DNA from: Epiperipatus broadwayi
Lineage: Eukaryota; Onychophora; Udeonychophora; Euonychophora; Peripatidae
NCBI GenBank assembly: GCA_028023455.1
Contig: JAQFVV010000570.1
Coordinates: 62,001 to 126,000 of the forward strand
Length of the DNA: 64,000 bases
Reading direction: 5' to 3'
Under the pieces are notes generated by a model that was not told where the DNA came from, did not search any database, and was given only the letters and a program-made list of their open reading frames with translations. This document shows, in pieces, positions 39,046 to 49,849 of this stretch. Position numbers and translations under genes: made by a program. Positions within the stretch are counted from its first letter, which is position 1. The number at the start of each line of letters is the position of its first letter.

Positions 39046-39085
39046 ATCTCATTGAGAAAGCCAGTAGCAGAAACCAGTCTGGGAT
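39046..39085 (+). ncRNA. Hammerhead-ribozyme-like motif with compensated stem I
   Basis: ATCTCA (39046-39051), TTGAGAA, stem II GC/GC, GAAAC (39070-39074), CA, GTC (39077-39079), TGGGAT (39080-39085). Relative to 38679-38718 the second base of each arm set changes together (C to T, and G to A opposite), keeping six of six pairs. The box itself has two changes. Confidence 0.6.
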
Positions 39086-40850
39086 TGGAGATATTTGGCA
39101 AAGCTTGTTAAAAGTTTATTTGCGAAACTATATATATAATAAAGAAAGGAGTGTATGTTGCGAGCTATATATATAATAAATAAAGGAGTGTATGTTCAAA
39201 TCAAAGAAGAAATGAAAGAAAACTTACAAGGAGTGGAAAATAATATAATCACTCTAAAGGAAGAGATAATTAATCAAATCGATGAACAAGTCCAGAAAAC
39301 ATTGGAGTCTAAAGAGAAGATGTTGTCTGTAGTGTCGAGAATATGGTCCAAGAAGTTATTAGAATCTATCAAAATAATGTACAAGAAACAGTGCTAAACT
39401 TGGGAGAAAGATTAAAGAGACTGGAGTGAAAGATGAAGAACAGATAGACATCTTCAAATGGAGGATTCTGCATTAAAAGAAGTGGCTGTCACTATAAATG
39501 ACATAAAAACTGATTATGATAAACTGAAGGAGATTGTAAAACAGTATAATGAGGAAAGTAAATGTAACACTACGAATATGATGGTTCAAAAAAAGCAAGA
39601 AGGCCAACATGGACTTAATGAAAATAATAAAAACATTAATCAATGTTTGAAGATAGAAACATTTAGAGGCAATACAGGAGAGATGCCAACTGAACATCTA
39701 GATAGTCTCGAGAGCTATATTGAGGTAAATTCATTGATTAAAAAAGAGCAAGTAGCCATTGCATATAACAATCTAAATGAATCGGCTAAGGAGTGGTGAA
39801 ATTTGCTGACAAGCAAACAAACTACTTATCTGGAATTTAAAATATAAATCTTAAGCAACTTTTGGTCAGAAGAAAGGCAGGAAGTTATAAAGTATCAGAT
39901 CATGCAAAAGAAATTTCAGATAAAAGGCATTAGACATAAATACAATTCTTCAGAAAGCAAGTCACTAGATTATGAATACTATCTGCATGTAGAATCACTG
40001 AAAGTCAAATTATGAGGATAATAAGACACAACTTACTTTTCAGGATTTAACAGATGGTTATTAGTATTGACAGAAATACTAATGAAGAGGTAGCAGATTT
40101 CTTGAATGCTGTAGATATGACTACCACAATCAAAGAAAGTAAGTTTTCTATGATAACTGAACCACCATTTAAGAAAAATAATGCATCCATTAGTAATATG
40201 AAGTTTTGATTATAATCCAAGCTACCAATCTTATAGATGTCAGCCAAAAAATAAAGAAATTATAAAAATAATAGAAGAACTGGAGTGAGACCATGCTCAA
40301 AAAGTCATTCAGGAACACAAATAAAAGTTCCTGTGAAGCAATCACCATCTTTATCTCTTGTTCAGGTGCAAGTGAGATATCTATAAAATATAGAAAATGA
40401 ACAGAAAGAGGCAGACAGAAACGAAAGGAGAATTCATGTCAGCATAAGAAAATTAATGTTATCCAAAATGAAGAAAAAACAGAAGTGAAGTACAAAAGAT
40501 TTCCAACCTCATTTCCATTTAGGGCCTATTTTGGGAGATGTGAAAGCTGATATTAAATGGAGATAAAGGATGGCTTGCTCACCGGTTGACATTATATCAG
40601 TTGAAAGAATTAATAATTTCAGATAATAAAAAATACAATGTTATTTTTCCTCCATAAAGAAATACAAAACCTGAATTTGAATCCAACAAACTATGAGAAG
40701 CTTGTGATTAAAGCAAGAATATCTTTCATTTTCAAAGTTTTATTAGACAAAAGTATCAAGAAAATTATATAACAAAATTAATGAAGTTGTGATTTAAAAA
40801 GAGAAATGGAATATTTCAGTCTCATTATCTTATCTTGATGGGAGGGAATA

Positions 40851-43144
40851 TATTACTATTATATTGGCAATGCCAAAGTTAGAGATACTTTAGAAAACTA
40901 AGGTGCATGTACTCATTTACATATATTTATAAATGCACATACATACATGTAGGATTGAAATAAAGAAGGGAGAAATGAAATGTAAAGGAGTTGATATATT
41001 TATTTAGTTAATTTTCCCTTTGTTTCAAAACAAATAGTTTTTAAATTCATTATAGAGATGATTCCAAAAATTTATAAAATAGCAAAAGCTTTTATATGTA
41101 AATGAGATAAAATATGAGATTTCTTTTGCTAAAAGTCGAAGAGGAAATAAAATGAATTTTTTATCAAATTAAAAATATATGAGAAGTGTAAATTTGTAAC
41201 TACTTTAATTTAGAGAAAGTTGTAAAATATTCAATTTATATTTAAGAAATTGAGTTGTGCTGCAAAATAAATTGATTAAAGAAATGTTTAATTAAACCAA
41301 GTTTTAAAAATAAAAGTTTTGAACAGAGACATATATATTAATTAGGTAAATCTTAAAACAGATTATAGATAATAAATTCTTAATAAATTCTTAAGATAAA
41401 CGGGGAATTAGTATGTGTAATTAAAAGGTTAAGAGAAATTGCATTTGATTGACAGGCAGATAACAAATTACTAAATCTAATACTAATTTAATTGTTAAGT
41501 GTAACTAATTAAAGTAAAAGCCAAATTACTCTAGAAAAGATAAGAAACAAAAGAAGAGAGGGGGGGTATAAAAAACTAGAGGAAAAGGACTGTGTGCTCT
41601 TTTGGGTTTGCTGCCTGTTGTGCTGATTCCATGAGTTGAAGTTGTAGTGAAGATTATCATTGGTGGACTTCATTCCCAGGAATTCAGCTCCTATAGGTAA
41701 CCAAGTCGATTAGGACATTTAGCAGATCATACCAGTCTTATTATTATTTTATGAAATGCCCCAAGAAGCTCGCCGAAGGTTTTGTTTTTTAAAAGGCTAT
41801 AGACTGTGTAGTGAAGGTAAAGTGCATTGTTGTTACCTAAACTATAGAACATTTTATTCATTTGTTCGTTATTTAACTTGATGAGGTATGCTCGCACAAG
41901 ATATAGATTTGATTCGTAACTGTTTAATTGAAACAGGCAAAACTCTCCATGTGATAATGTGATGTTTAGTGGTTTAACTGCTTAATTGTTAATAAATTGT
42001 TTTAATACTACTATATATATATATATATATATATTGTTGTCTGTTAATGTTAACTATGTATTCATGTTTGCTGGCTGCCTGGTCATAGTCGAGAACATAG
42101 CACAAGTAATAAAAATATATTTTATATTTGAATTCTTACATAATAGGGAGTGCTAGACTAAAGCAAATAACTCATCATTTCTTGTCCTCAGTAAAATGCC
42201 CAATATCTTTATTATCAACTATTTGAAGCTGCTAAAACCTTATAGATAAGTTGCTGATAATGTTACTCTATGCAAAAATGAAATACTAATACTAAGCATT
42301 ACTGTATTTATTGCTTGTTGAAAAAGGATAAACATATTCAAAGAAAGAAGGACTTTTAAATGGTAAGATAATCTGAAGCAAGAAGCCTTAATGTCTTTAT
42401 CTTGTTATATTTTGAATATTCAAATAATAAAAGAAGAAATATTGAAGTTTCAAAAAACTAAATAGTGAAAAACTGAAATTTGAAACTGTCAAAAATGACA
42501 TTATCTTTTATTCAGGAATGAAATATAAGAATAAAATATTTAAAATTCAAATGGTTCTCAGAATGAATTACATGGTTATTCATAAACAATAATATGAGTT
42601 CAGTTATTTCCCAGAAAACAGTATAGAGATAAATAATAATTTTTTTTTTTTTTGCCTATACCTATGCATTATATAAAGTCACAGAAAAAAATAGACATAA
42701 ACTTTTATTATAATCTTTTTCTTGTTAAAGTATTTAAAAAAGAAATCTTGAAAGAAGATACTATCAATTTATTTCATTATTTATTTATTTATTTTCATTA
42801 ATAATTACTAAGTTGTTTACTGCTATTTTAGCCTATATTGAAGCAAGTGTAGAATAAAATATCTTGACATTTCATAAAGTACACAAATTACTTATACTTA
42901 CTTATCATATTGCTATAATGCTTTTATTTTATACTACACACGTTAATGAATACAGATAATTAATGTCACATACCTAACTTGTAGAACCCTCCCCCTCCAT
43001 AGCTCTGAGAACATGCTCTCTAGTATATGCCCTTCAGAATGTATGGTACTAGATGGAGTGAGTCTTAGTTAATCAACTACTAGTCTCATATCATTCTACT
43101 TATATATTCTACTTCTGCTTCAATTGCTAATAGTTCCCGTTACA
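40851..43144 (+). repeat. LTR copy 2, with a nested insertion
   Basis: It starts tattactatt after a purine tract and ends cgttaca. It aligns with 35281-37191 but is broken by about 0.9 kb of unrelated sequence near 41205-42105. Confidence 0.7.
41205..42105. mobile_element. About 0.9-kb insertion in LTR copy 2
   Basis: LTR copy 1 is continuous here (gtaactattactaaaagtaa, about 36083). The insert contains a G run followed by TATAAAAA (41561-41574), a possible promoter. It also has a short piece of the 443-bp hammerhead family (caggcaaaactctccat, about 41935, and gtgatgtttagtggttt) and an (AT)n run at 42012-42034. Exact ends and a target duplication could not be fixed; it may be a solo LTR. Confidence 0.55.
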
Positions 43145-44690
43145 TAAATGAGTGCCAACTAAGTGATGGCATTGAATATACTATTCTGATAAAGAAAACA
43201 ATGGTGTATGGTATATATATGTGTGTATAAAATAGAGATATTTTTTGAAAAACCGGAAAACTGAAAGGCAAGATTAAAATTGAAAGAGAGAAGATTTGGA
43301 TAATACTGTGCTGCAGTGGAACTGATGTTGCTATTAATTTATAGAACAATAAAAATAAAAGAATAATAGATTGAAAAATTGTCAAATATTTATATAAAGA
43401 GTAATATTAATCTGTTTGAAAAAAAAACACTGAACAGCAAATAAATATGGATTACCTAGTACCAGTGTAATCATTGGAGACTGAATCAGAAGTATAAGCA
43501 ATGGAGGCTGAGTCAGTAACTGAAATGGAAAATTCAACTGAGCTGACCCCAGAAGAGCAAAAGTCAGCAGCCGTTGCACTAGCAGTAATGAATCAAATGA
43601 AAGAGGTAAACAAACAAAGAAGAAAATGATCGAAGAGATAAACAAAATAAAGAAAAAAATGATAGAATGCTAATAAAAATTAAAAAAATGCATAATGAAA
43701 TAGATAAAAATCAAAAAAAAATGTAGAAATTAAAGAAATGCATAATGAAATGAAAGAGGAATATGTTCAAATCAAAGAATAAATGAAAGAAAACTTACAA
43801 GGAATGGAAAATAATAAAATCACTCTAAAGGAAGAAATGATAAAGCAAATTGATGAACAAATCCAGGAAACATTGGAGTCTATAAAAAAGTTGTTGTCTG
43901 TAGTGACAAGAATATGGTCCGTGAAGCCATTAGAACCTATCAAAATAATGTATGAGAAACAGTGCTAAGCTTGGAAGAAAGATTAAAGAGACTGGAAGTG
44001 AAAGATAAAGAAAATATAAAGACACTTCAAATGGAGGATTCTTCATTAAAAGAAACTGTTGTTGCTATAAATCAGAGGTCCCCAACCTTTTTGCACTTAA
44101 GAGCACATTCTATAATACCAGCCAGGTGGCGGGCACCAGTTATTTTTTTCAACCAGATGGTGGGCATCATTTATTTTTTCAATGTAAATTTATAGATGCA
44201 TATTGTTAATAATACACATAATGTACAAAAAAATATTTATTTCAAAAATAAAATTTTAACATATAATTAACGTTTATATTTTTACGCTGTAAAAGTATAG
44301 TATGCCCTATATTTGATTACAATATAATACAATAATTTATAAGAAATTTTAAAAATTAAATTTATTTGTATCAGATAAATTATTTTTTATCGTGTTTGGA
44401 TAGCGCGGGCACACGTAAAATGGTCTGCGGGCGCCATGGTGCCCACGGGCATAGGGTTGGGGACCCCTGCTATAAATGATGTGAAAGCTGATTATGATAA
44501 ATTGAAAGAGACACTACAACGGTACAAAGAAAAAAGTAAATGTAACATCATGATTAGTTCAAAAAAGCAAAAAGGCTAACATTGACTTAATGCAAATATT
44601 AAAAACATTAATCAATTTTTGAAGATAGAAACATTTAAAGATGATACAGGAGATGCCAACTGAGCATCTGATCTTTTATAAAACAAGCTA
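43145..44690 (+). pseudogene. gag-like gene, copy B (truncated, interrupted)
   Basis: Homologous to copy A: the coiled-coil frame 43783-43968 (MKENLQGMENNKITLKEEM) and the frame 43962-44195 match 39210-39490, with the same break between them. It lacks the retrozyme-like insertion but contains a hAT-type MITE at 44073. It resumes at 44478 and ends in the F-x-D-x-GDAN-like stretch near 44680, before the capsid part. Several stops make it a pseudogene. Confidence 0.7.
44073..44469. mobile_element. hAT-type MITE, 397 bp
   Basis: It begins CAGAGGTCCCCAACC and ends GGTTGGGGACCCCTG: 15-bp terminal inverted repeats with one mismatch, of the hAT class. The 8-bp target duplication ctataaat flanks it exactly (44065-44072 and 44470-44477). 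The paralogous gag copy A has the empty site with one ctataaat (39492-39499). No transposase is encoded. Confidence 0.96.
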
Positions 44691-44946
44691 ATATATCTGA
44701 ACATGGTAAGTTTATTAAAACAAGTCACAACACTTATCACTGAGTATTATTAGTAATAACTATGCATCTGTCTTTCACCAAGTGTTATATGCTGTGAACT
44801 CTTAAAATTATTATATTACAATGTTTTGACATTCCTCATTTATTTATTAGATCCAAAACAATATTATTTGGCAGCAAAACATGTATATATACAATAGTTT
44901 TCTTATTGTTTAAATATTGGTCGTGTCATTAGAATCAAATTTATAT

Positions 44947-45607
44947 ATAGAAATAAAACAAACTAACTCCTTCTTTTTAAAACTTGATTTTTTATGACTA
45001 TAATCATGAAAAAGAAATCCGACGTTTCGACTATTTTTTATAATCTTTTTCAAGGCACACTAAAATAAAATATATATACAATAAATATCATATATTCCAA
45101 AAAAAAAAAAAATTAAATTAATTAAAAATTACAAAATATATCCATAACCAAAATTTTCCTTTTTTTTTTTTTTTTTACCTTATCTCACTCCCCTTTCCTA
45201 TTACAATCACAACTTAAACACAACTAATTCCTTTTTAAAAATCTATATATATCAAATAAAAACTTTTAATTAAAAACCTATTATTTTCTATTATTTTCTT
45301 TTATTTGATATATATAGATTTTGAAAAAGGAATTAGTTGTGTTTAAGTTGTGATTGTAATAGAAAAGGGGAGTGAGATAAGGTAAAAAAAAAAAGGAAAA
45401 TTTTGGTTATGGATATATTTTGTAATTTTTAATTAATTTAATTTTTTTTTTTTTGGTATATATGATATTTATTGTATATATATTTTATTTTAGTGTGCCT
45501 TGAAAAAGACTATAAAAAATAATCGAAACGTGTGATTTCTTTTTCATGATTATAGTCATAAAAAATCAAGTTTTAAAAAGAAGGAGTTAGTTTGTTTTAT
45601 TTCTATA
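44947..45607. repeat. 660-bp foldback next to COX11 exon 2
   Basis: Arms of about 315 bp (44947 to about 45261, and about 45298-45607) are near-perfect inverted copies around a loop of about 35 nt. Arm landmarks are tagaaataaaacaaactaac and tcactcccctttt, with their complements. Each arm contains a CTTGAAAAAG ... CGAAACGT block (45056-45021 minus, 45498-45531 plus) like that often found in terminal repeats of Penelope-like elements. It could be an inverted pair of such terminal repeats. Confidence 0.85.
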
Positions 45608-45700
45608 TTAGATATATATGAACTATTTTGAAAAGAAGAACTGTGTGCTGGATATATTAAATCAAATTTATGTAAACATATTATGTTTTATAAAAGATAC

Positions 45701-45856
45701 CTTTATTTCAGTTTGTTGTGGTTTAAAATTCCATTGTAAACTTGAAGATGTATCAGCATTAAATAAAATCCTTATCTTCCTATGTGGTAATCTTTCCATT
45801 GTTGCAACCAGATCAGCATCATGACCTAAAATTGCCTGACCTCCAAGACCAGTGGC
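45701..45856 (-). CDS. COX11: COX11 exon 2 (residues 89-140): start of the soluble copper-binding domain
   Basis: This 156-nt exon encodes 52 residues in phase 0 at both ends. It begins with ATGLGGQAILGHDAD and ends with SLQWNFKPQQTEIK, which match the beginning of the intermembrane-space immunoglobulin-like domain of COX11 (animal homologues read FNAD..ASLQWNF.PQQTEI). The acceptor reads TTTTAG|GCC at 45857-45858 and the donor AAG|GTATC at 45700-45699. The exon lies between a large LTR element in intron 1 (from about 46246) and a 660-bp foldback in intron 2 (44947-45607). It has stayed intact while flanked by insertions 94 and 390 bp away. A 68-residue plus-strand open frame across the same bases is only a shadow. 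Confidence 0.96.
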
Positions 45857-46245
45857 CTAAAATATTATTGGAAGAAAAAAAAATACAAATAAATACATTA
45901 AAAGTAATTTTCAACTTTTTAAAAATTCATTGAAAATTGCAAATATTTCAATTAACATGAAAGCTCATTCTAAAGAATTGATATTGTTCTTTGAATTAAA
46001 AACTGTTAAACATATGTTCTTAATTGATAAATGAGATAGAAAAAAAAATAATAGTGATAAATTTTTAAGCTTAAAATAAATTTAAAATCAAAACTTTTTT
46101 TAAAAAAATAATTCTAAAAAACCAAACTTTTTAAGAATAATAAATTATTAATTTTTGGTAAAAGATAAAATAGAGGCCAAAAAAAACAAAAACTCCAGAT
46201 CTTTCCACAAAGCAGCTAAATTACCTTAAGACGTAACTTTATATA

Positions 46246-47752
46246 TATATAGTAACAATGTGTATATATACACAGTACATAAATGTGTGTATATATACGA
46301 GTTACATGATTTTACAAATAAAATAAGAATTATATTTCAATATTTAATTGTTTGAAAAAAAAATTTAATTAAAAGAAAAAGTAAAGAATCTTTGGAATTA
46401 AATTAGACTAATTATACCTTATCTTTCTTTTGTTTATTAAAAGTTTATACTTAATTGAAAAAAAATTCAGTACACTATGTAATGAATTCTGAAGATAAGA
46501 TTCCAGACTGTTTAAATAAACAATAGTCATTACATTTTCTACGTAATTAAAAATATAACGTAATGAAAAATATAACTAATTAAAAATAAAGATCAAATAA
46601 ATTGATAATGTGGGTAACAAATCAAGCAGTGGACAGCATCAGAGTGTATATTTACTGCAATCACCTATTGTTGAAACACATATAGAAACATATAAAAAAA
46701 CATGCAGAAAAGAGAAATGAAAGAAAAATAGAGAGAAGAAATCAGAGTTTTAAAATGATACTTGACCAAGGCCAGTTAACAATTCACTGAAGAATAAAAA
46801 ACAGCTAAAATGACTGAATCCATCAAAATGAAACAATCTTTATAGGGTCATATTGCTAGACCAAAAACTGAATGTTTGTTCTTTTCCACTGCCCGTCTCC
46901 TGAATATCTTAAGCTAGATGCAGTAATATTATCTGCCTTGCCTTTGCTGATGTTTTTACCTGCCATGAACTAAATTTATGAAACCAAACCTAGCTGTAGT
47001 ACACTGACCCAGAAGGAAGCGTCTAACTACCAATAGACCAACTCTGAATTACAGGATCAGAAGACAGAAGTGATGATCATCCAGATACTATATAAAATTC
47101 CTAAGTAAATATTGTCTAGACATCATTAATAAAACTTTTAATTTTTATTTCAAATGTGAACTGTTAAAATTTATTTCTACCTAGAATTTTTAAATATTTC
47201 TAATTTTTAATTTTTAACTATACGTAAATAAGCCCGTGACTGTTTTAGAATATTGTAGCTTGAATACTTGTTTCAAATATTCCTTGTGTTTTATTAATAA
47301 ATATGTTGTAAATTATTGATGTTGTTTATGTTTCTCTCTCTCTCTCTCAATTTACCTATGGGTATTTAGATATATGCCAATCTCATATTTTAATAGCTAG
47401 TCATGAGTCGAGCACTTATAGCATGTTGATATCATCTCATAGAGTCCAGTCAAATAGCTGGATGGTGCTCATAGGGTTTAAACCCATTATAAATAACCCC
47501 ATGAAATGTATCCTCCTTCTTAAGGTCATGATGGGGGTACTATGAACTGTAAAAGTGACCATTGGTTTTAATATTTTTATTAAATCTGTCTGACAGGGTG
47601 TATGGTTAATATGTAAGTATTGATCATATTTACTTCTCTGCTTGAATAACGGGGTCTAGAAATAAAGTATTAAAGATTAATATGAGCTAATAATGTAAAA
47701 TAATAAATAAACAGACATAGAATAAATCATAAAGAAGGTAAATCCCATTACA
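46246..47752 (+). repeat. Left LTR of the intron 1 element
   Basis: It shares gtgtgtatatata, agaaaaagtaaagaatct, gatcaaataaattgataa and ctagaaataaa blocks with the right LTR. It also includes a (CT)n run at 47334-47348. It ends ccattaca. Confidence 0.8.
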
Positions 47753-49735
47753 AATGTCATACAACATGAGAGCTCGAACATTCATTCTAATTTTTTTTAA
47801 ATGTGTAATATAAATAATCGGCTCAAATAAAAAAAATGTAATAATTAAAGTAAATAAACTTATGGGAGATGAGAGAAAGGAGAGAGCAGACAACACCAAT
47901 AATAATTTTATATGAAAAAGAAAGATAAGGAGGGTGAGTTTTGTTAAAATAAAAAAAAAGATATATATATATATGTGGTAGATAAAAGGAATAAATAAAT
48001 AAGTATGGGTAGGCATTGGTAAAAGTTAGAAATCTGCAGGCAAATAATGTTGGGAAGAATGTGGTGGTGAAAATTGGGTGAACACTCATAATTTAATTAT
48101 AAATTAAAGAAAAGAATAAATTAGTAAAGCGATTAAATTAAATTATTATATTAAATAAATTAGTAAACCTATTGGTTGTGAATAAAATACAGTATTAAAA
48201 GCAAAAAGGTATCATAAAAAAAGAAAAAAGTTTTTTTTTTTTAGAAAGTGTAAATGATTACAAAAAAAAAAAAAAAAAAGCTAAAATGCAGGTTCAGAAT
48301 AATGAAATAGAAAATGTTTCCAGCTAGGAACAGCAAAATGAAAGTGAAAAGAAGCAAGTTACGAACAAACAAAAAAATAGTGAGATCATAGCATTAATAA
48401 TTAGCATGTTTGAAAAACAAGAAGAAGCAGCTGAAGAAAGTAAAAAATAGCCAAAAAACTGAAAAACCAACAAAAAGCAGCTGAAGAAAATTAAAAAATA
48501 GCTGGGAGAACTGAAAAATCAAAATAATGAAATGAACAGAAAATTAGAAGGGCAAAACTGAAATGCTTGAAAAATTAAAAGATCAAATCAGACTAGGCTA
48601 TGATAAAATGAAAGAAGAAATTATGAGAAAAATAAACGAAAATCAAATCGAGACAGCATACGAAATAACAGAAAAAAATAAAGTAGAATATGAGATAAAT
48701 ATGGAGCTAGTGCGAGAAGTGGTAGTGGAAACTAAAATAGAAAATAGCAAAATAATTGAAGACATGAAGGCCAAAATTATTAATCTGACAGAAAAAAAGA
48801 GATAAAATACGTATTAACAAAATCAGCAGTAGGCAAACTATGATATTAGGTGAAAGAAAAATACCTATAGAAGTAAATAAGTCTGAACCAGCTGAGTGTA
48901 AACGTAAACACACATTTTAAATAACTGGCAATCATAAATCAGTTTTTAAAAATTCAGATATTTTCTGGCACATAGGTAAAGCTCCAATGGAATACTTAAA
49001 TAGCCTGGAGAGGTATTTCACCTTAAATTAGATAAGTGAAAAAGCCATGATCATGATTGCATGCAGCCATTTATAAGGAGGGTTAGTAGGATTCTTTATA
49101 CAATAAACCTGTCACTTTTGCCGAAGACAAAAAAGCTTTATTAATGAGTTATTGGAATGAAGACTGTCAAGAAAATATTCATCACCAGATGTGATATGAT
49201 AAATGGTGTCCCGGTAAACCTTTCATTCCTTTCTTCAGAAGACAGGTGGCAAAATTATATTTTTAGCAGCCAACCCACCATCCAAACAACAAATTATTCA
49301 GATCGCATATGACAACTTCCCTCATAACATTGAGCAAATGTTCATAGGTACAGAAAGAAAAACAGTTGAGCAAATGGCCGAGTTGCTGAGTGCTTTCAAT
49401 AGTGCCAGCCTGGGCTATGATGTGAGAAAGGGGATTTAAACCCTAATTTAGACAGCTGGCTATAACTGCAATAAGGTTTAGTCATAGAGTAAATTCAGGG
49501 AGTGGAGCCCAAAAAAAAATGATTCTCTAATAGCCTCGAAAAAACAAAAATCTTTCGGAGAACTGAAAGTGATTCTGATATCACTCGTGTAAGACAAAAA
49601 AAAGCCAAGGAGTGATTCACAATCCCTTAGCACAAGTGGCTATTCAATCAAAAGAAATAATAATAATAAAGAACCACCAGATACAAATTAAATATTAATC
49701 TGACAGATTTGCTGGCTTGACTTCATAAATACTTA
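47753..49735 (+). pseudogene. gag-like remnant, copy C
   Basis: From about 48280 the plus strand encodes a Lys/Glu/Gln-rich coiled coil (48563-48805, MLEKLKDQIRLGYDKMKEEI). It then has a capsid-like segment with ITGNHKSVFKNSD, APMEYLNSLERYF and, in another frame, AYDNFPHNIEQMF and EQMAELLSAFNSASLG near 49300-49420. It parallels copies A and B in layout (coiled coil, then F/P/LxSLE). Many stops and frameshifts occur. Bases 47753-48280 are AT-rich leader. Confidence 0.6.
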
Positions 49736-49849
49736 ATTCTAAGGAATAAACTCCTTTATGTTGTTTATCTTATAATCAATAAAATATAATATAAATCTTT
49801 ATTATATTATAAAAACAACTTATAAATACATCACATAATAATTATATAT

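Larger units (their letters stand above)
37810..39149. mobile_element. Retrozyme-like array, 365-376-bp family, inside gag copy A
   Basis: Monomers begin acaaagaaat at 37811, 38187 and 38551. The third stops at 38664 and an inverted dimer follows to about 39149. There are five hammerhead-like motifs: three on minus (one deletion-damaged, one half) and two on plus. The insertion lies in the gag copy A coiled coil and is flanked by agtgtat (37803-37809 and 39150-39156; repeated at 39187-39193 through a local 37-bp duplication). Gag copy B has no insertion at the matching place (about 43760). No protein is encoded. The tandem hammerhead monomer design is that of retrozymes. Confidence 0.75.
37192..40835 (+). 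pseudogene. gag-like gene, copy A (interrupted)
   Basis: After insertion removal the plus strand encodes a Lys/Glu-rich coiled-coil region (for example 39155-39397, QGVENNIITLKEEI). A capsid-like segment follows: CLKIETFRGNTGEMPTEHLD, SLESYIEV and AIAYNNLNESAKEW, then TTYLEF and FWSEERQE. The order F-x-G ... A.AY..L...A..W ... TY.EF ... FWS matches Ty3-like Gag. Stops and frameshifts occur (for example the TGA after KEW at 39797, and the break at 39395-39457). The coiled-coil part is split at 37809 by the retrozyme-like array. No zinc knuckle was seen. Confidence 0.7.
35281..44690 (+). mobile_element. LTR-gag-LTR-gag block of a non-autonomous LTR retrotransposon
   Basis: Two diverged copies of an LTR-like segment (35281-37191 and 40851-43144) are each followed by a gag-like region (37192-40835 and 43145-44690). 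A purine tract (ggaggga, 40841-40847) precedes the second LTR. The LTR starts tgtaactatt and ends attaca. No protease, reverse transcriptase or integrase was found. The element is therefore gag-only (LARD-like) and would depend on a partner. The second gag is cut at about 44690. Unequal recombination between LTRs or tandem insertion would give this order. Confidence 0.75.
24010..45700 (-). other. COX11 intron 2 (21.7 kb)
   Basis: The donor is AAG|GTATC and the acceptor a long T tract then AG|ATT. Between 24010 and 26900 I see only AT-rich sequence. The rest holds, in window order, a palindrome, an RTE fragment, hammerhead-bearing repeats, a LINE fragment, a minisatellite, a Merlin-like fragment, an LTR element block and a foldback, all listed separately. 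Stretches without recognised content include 27046-28345, 30300-30980, 31960-32260 and 34200-35280. Confidence 0.8.

Noticed and set aside
37810-39149. CRISPR-like array
   Set aside because: Monomers of about 370 bp repeat throughout with no unique spacers, and the genome is eukaryotic.
41933-41980. Full retrozyme copy
   Set aside because: Only a short end segment is present, without a hammerhead motif.
45618-45824. Plus-strand 68-codon open frame
   Set aside because: It overlaps COX11 exon 2 on the other strand and has no motif of its own.
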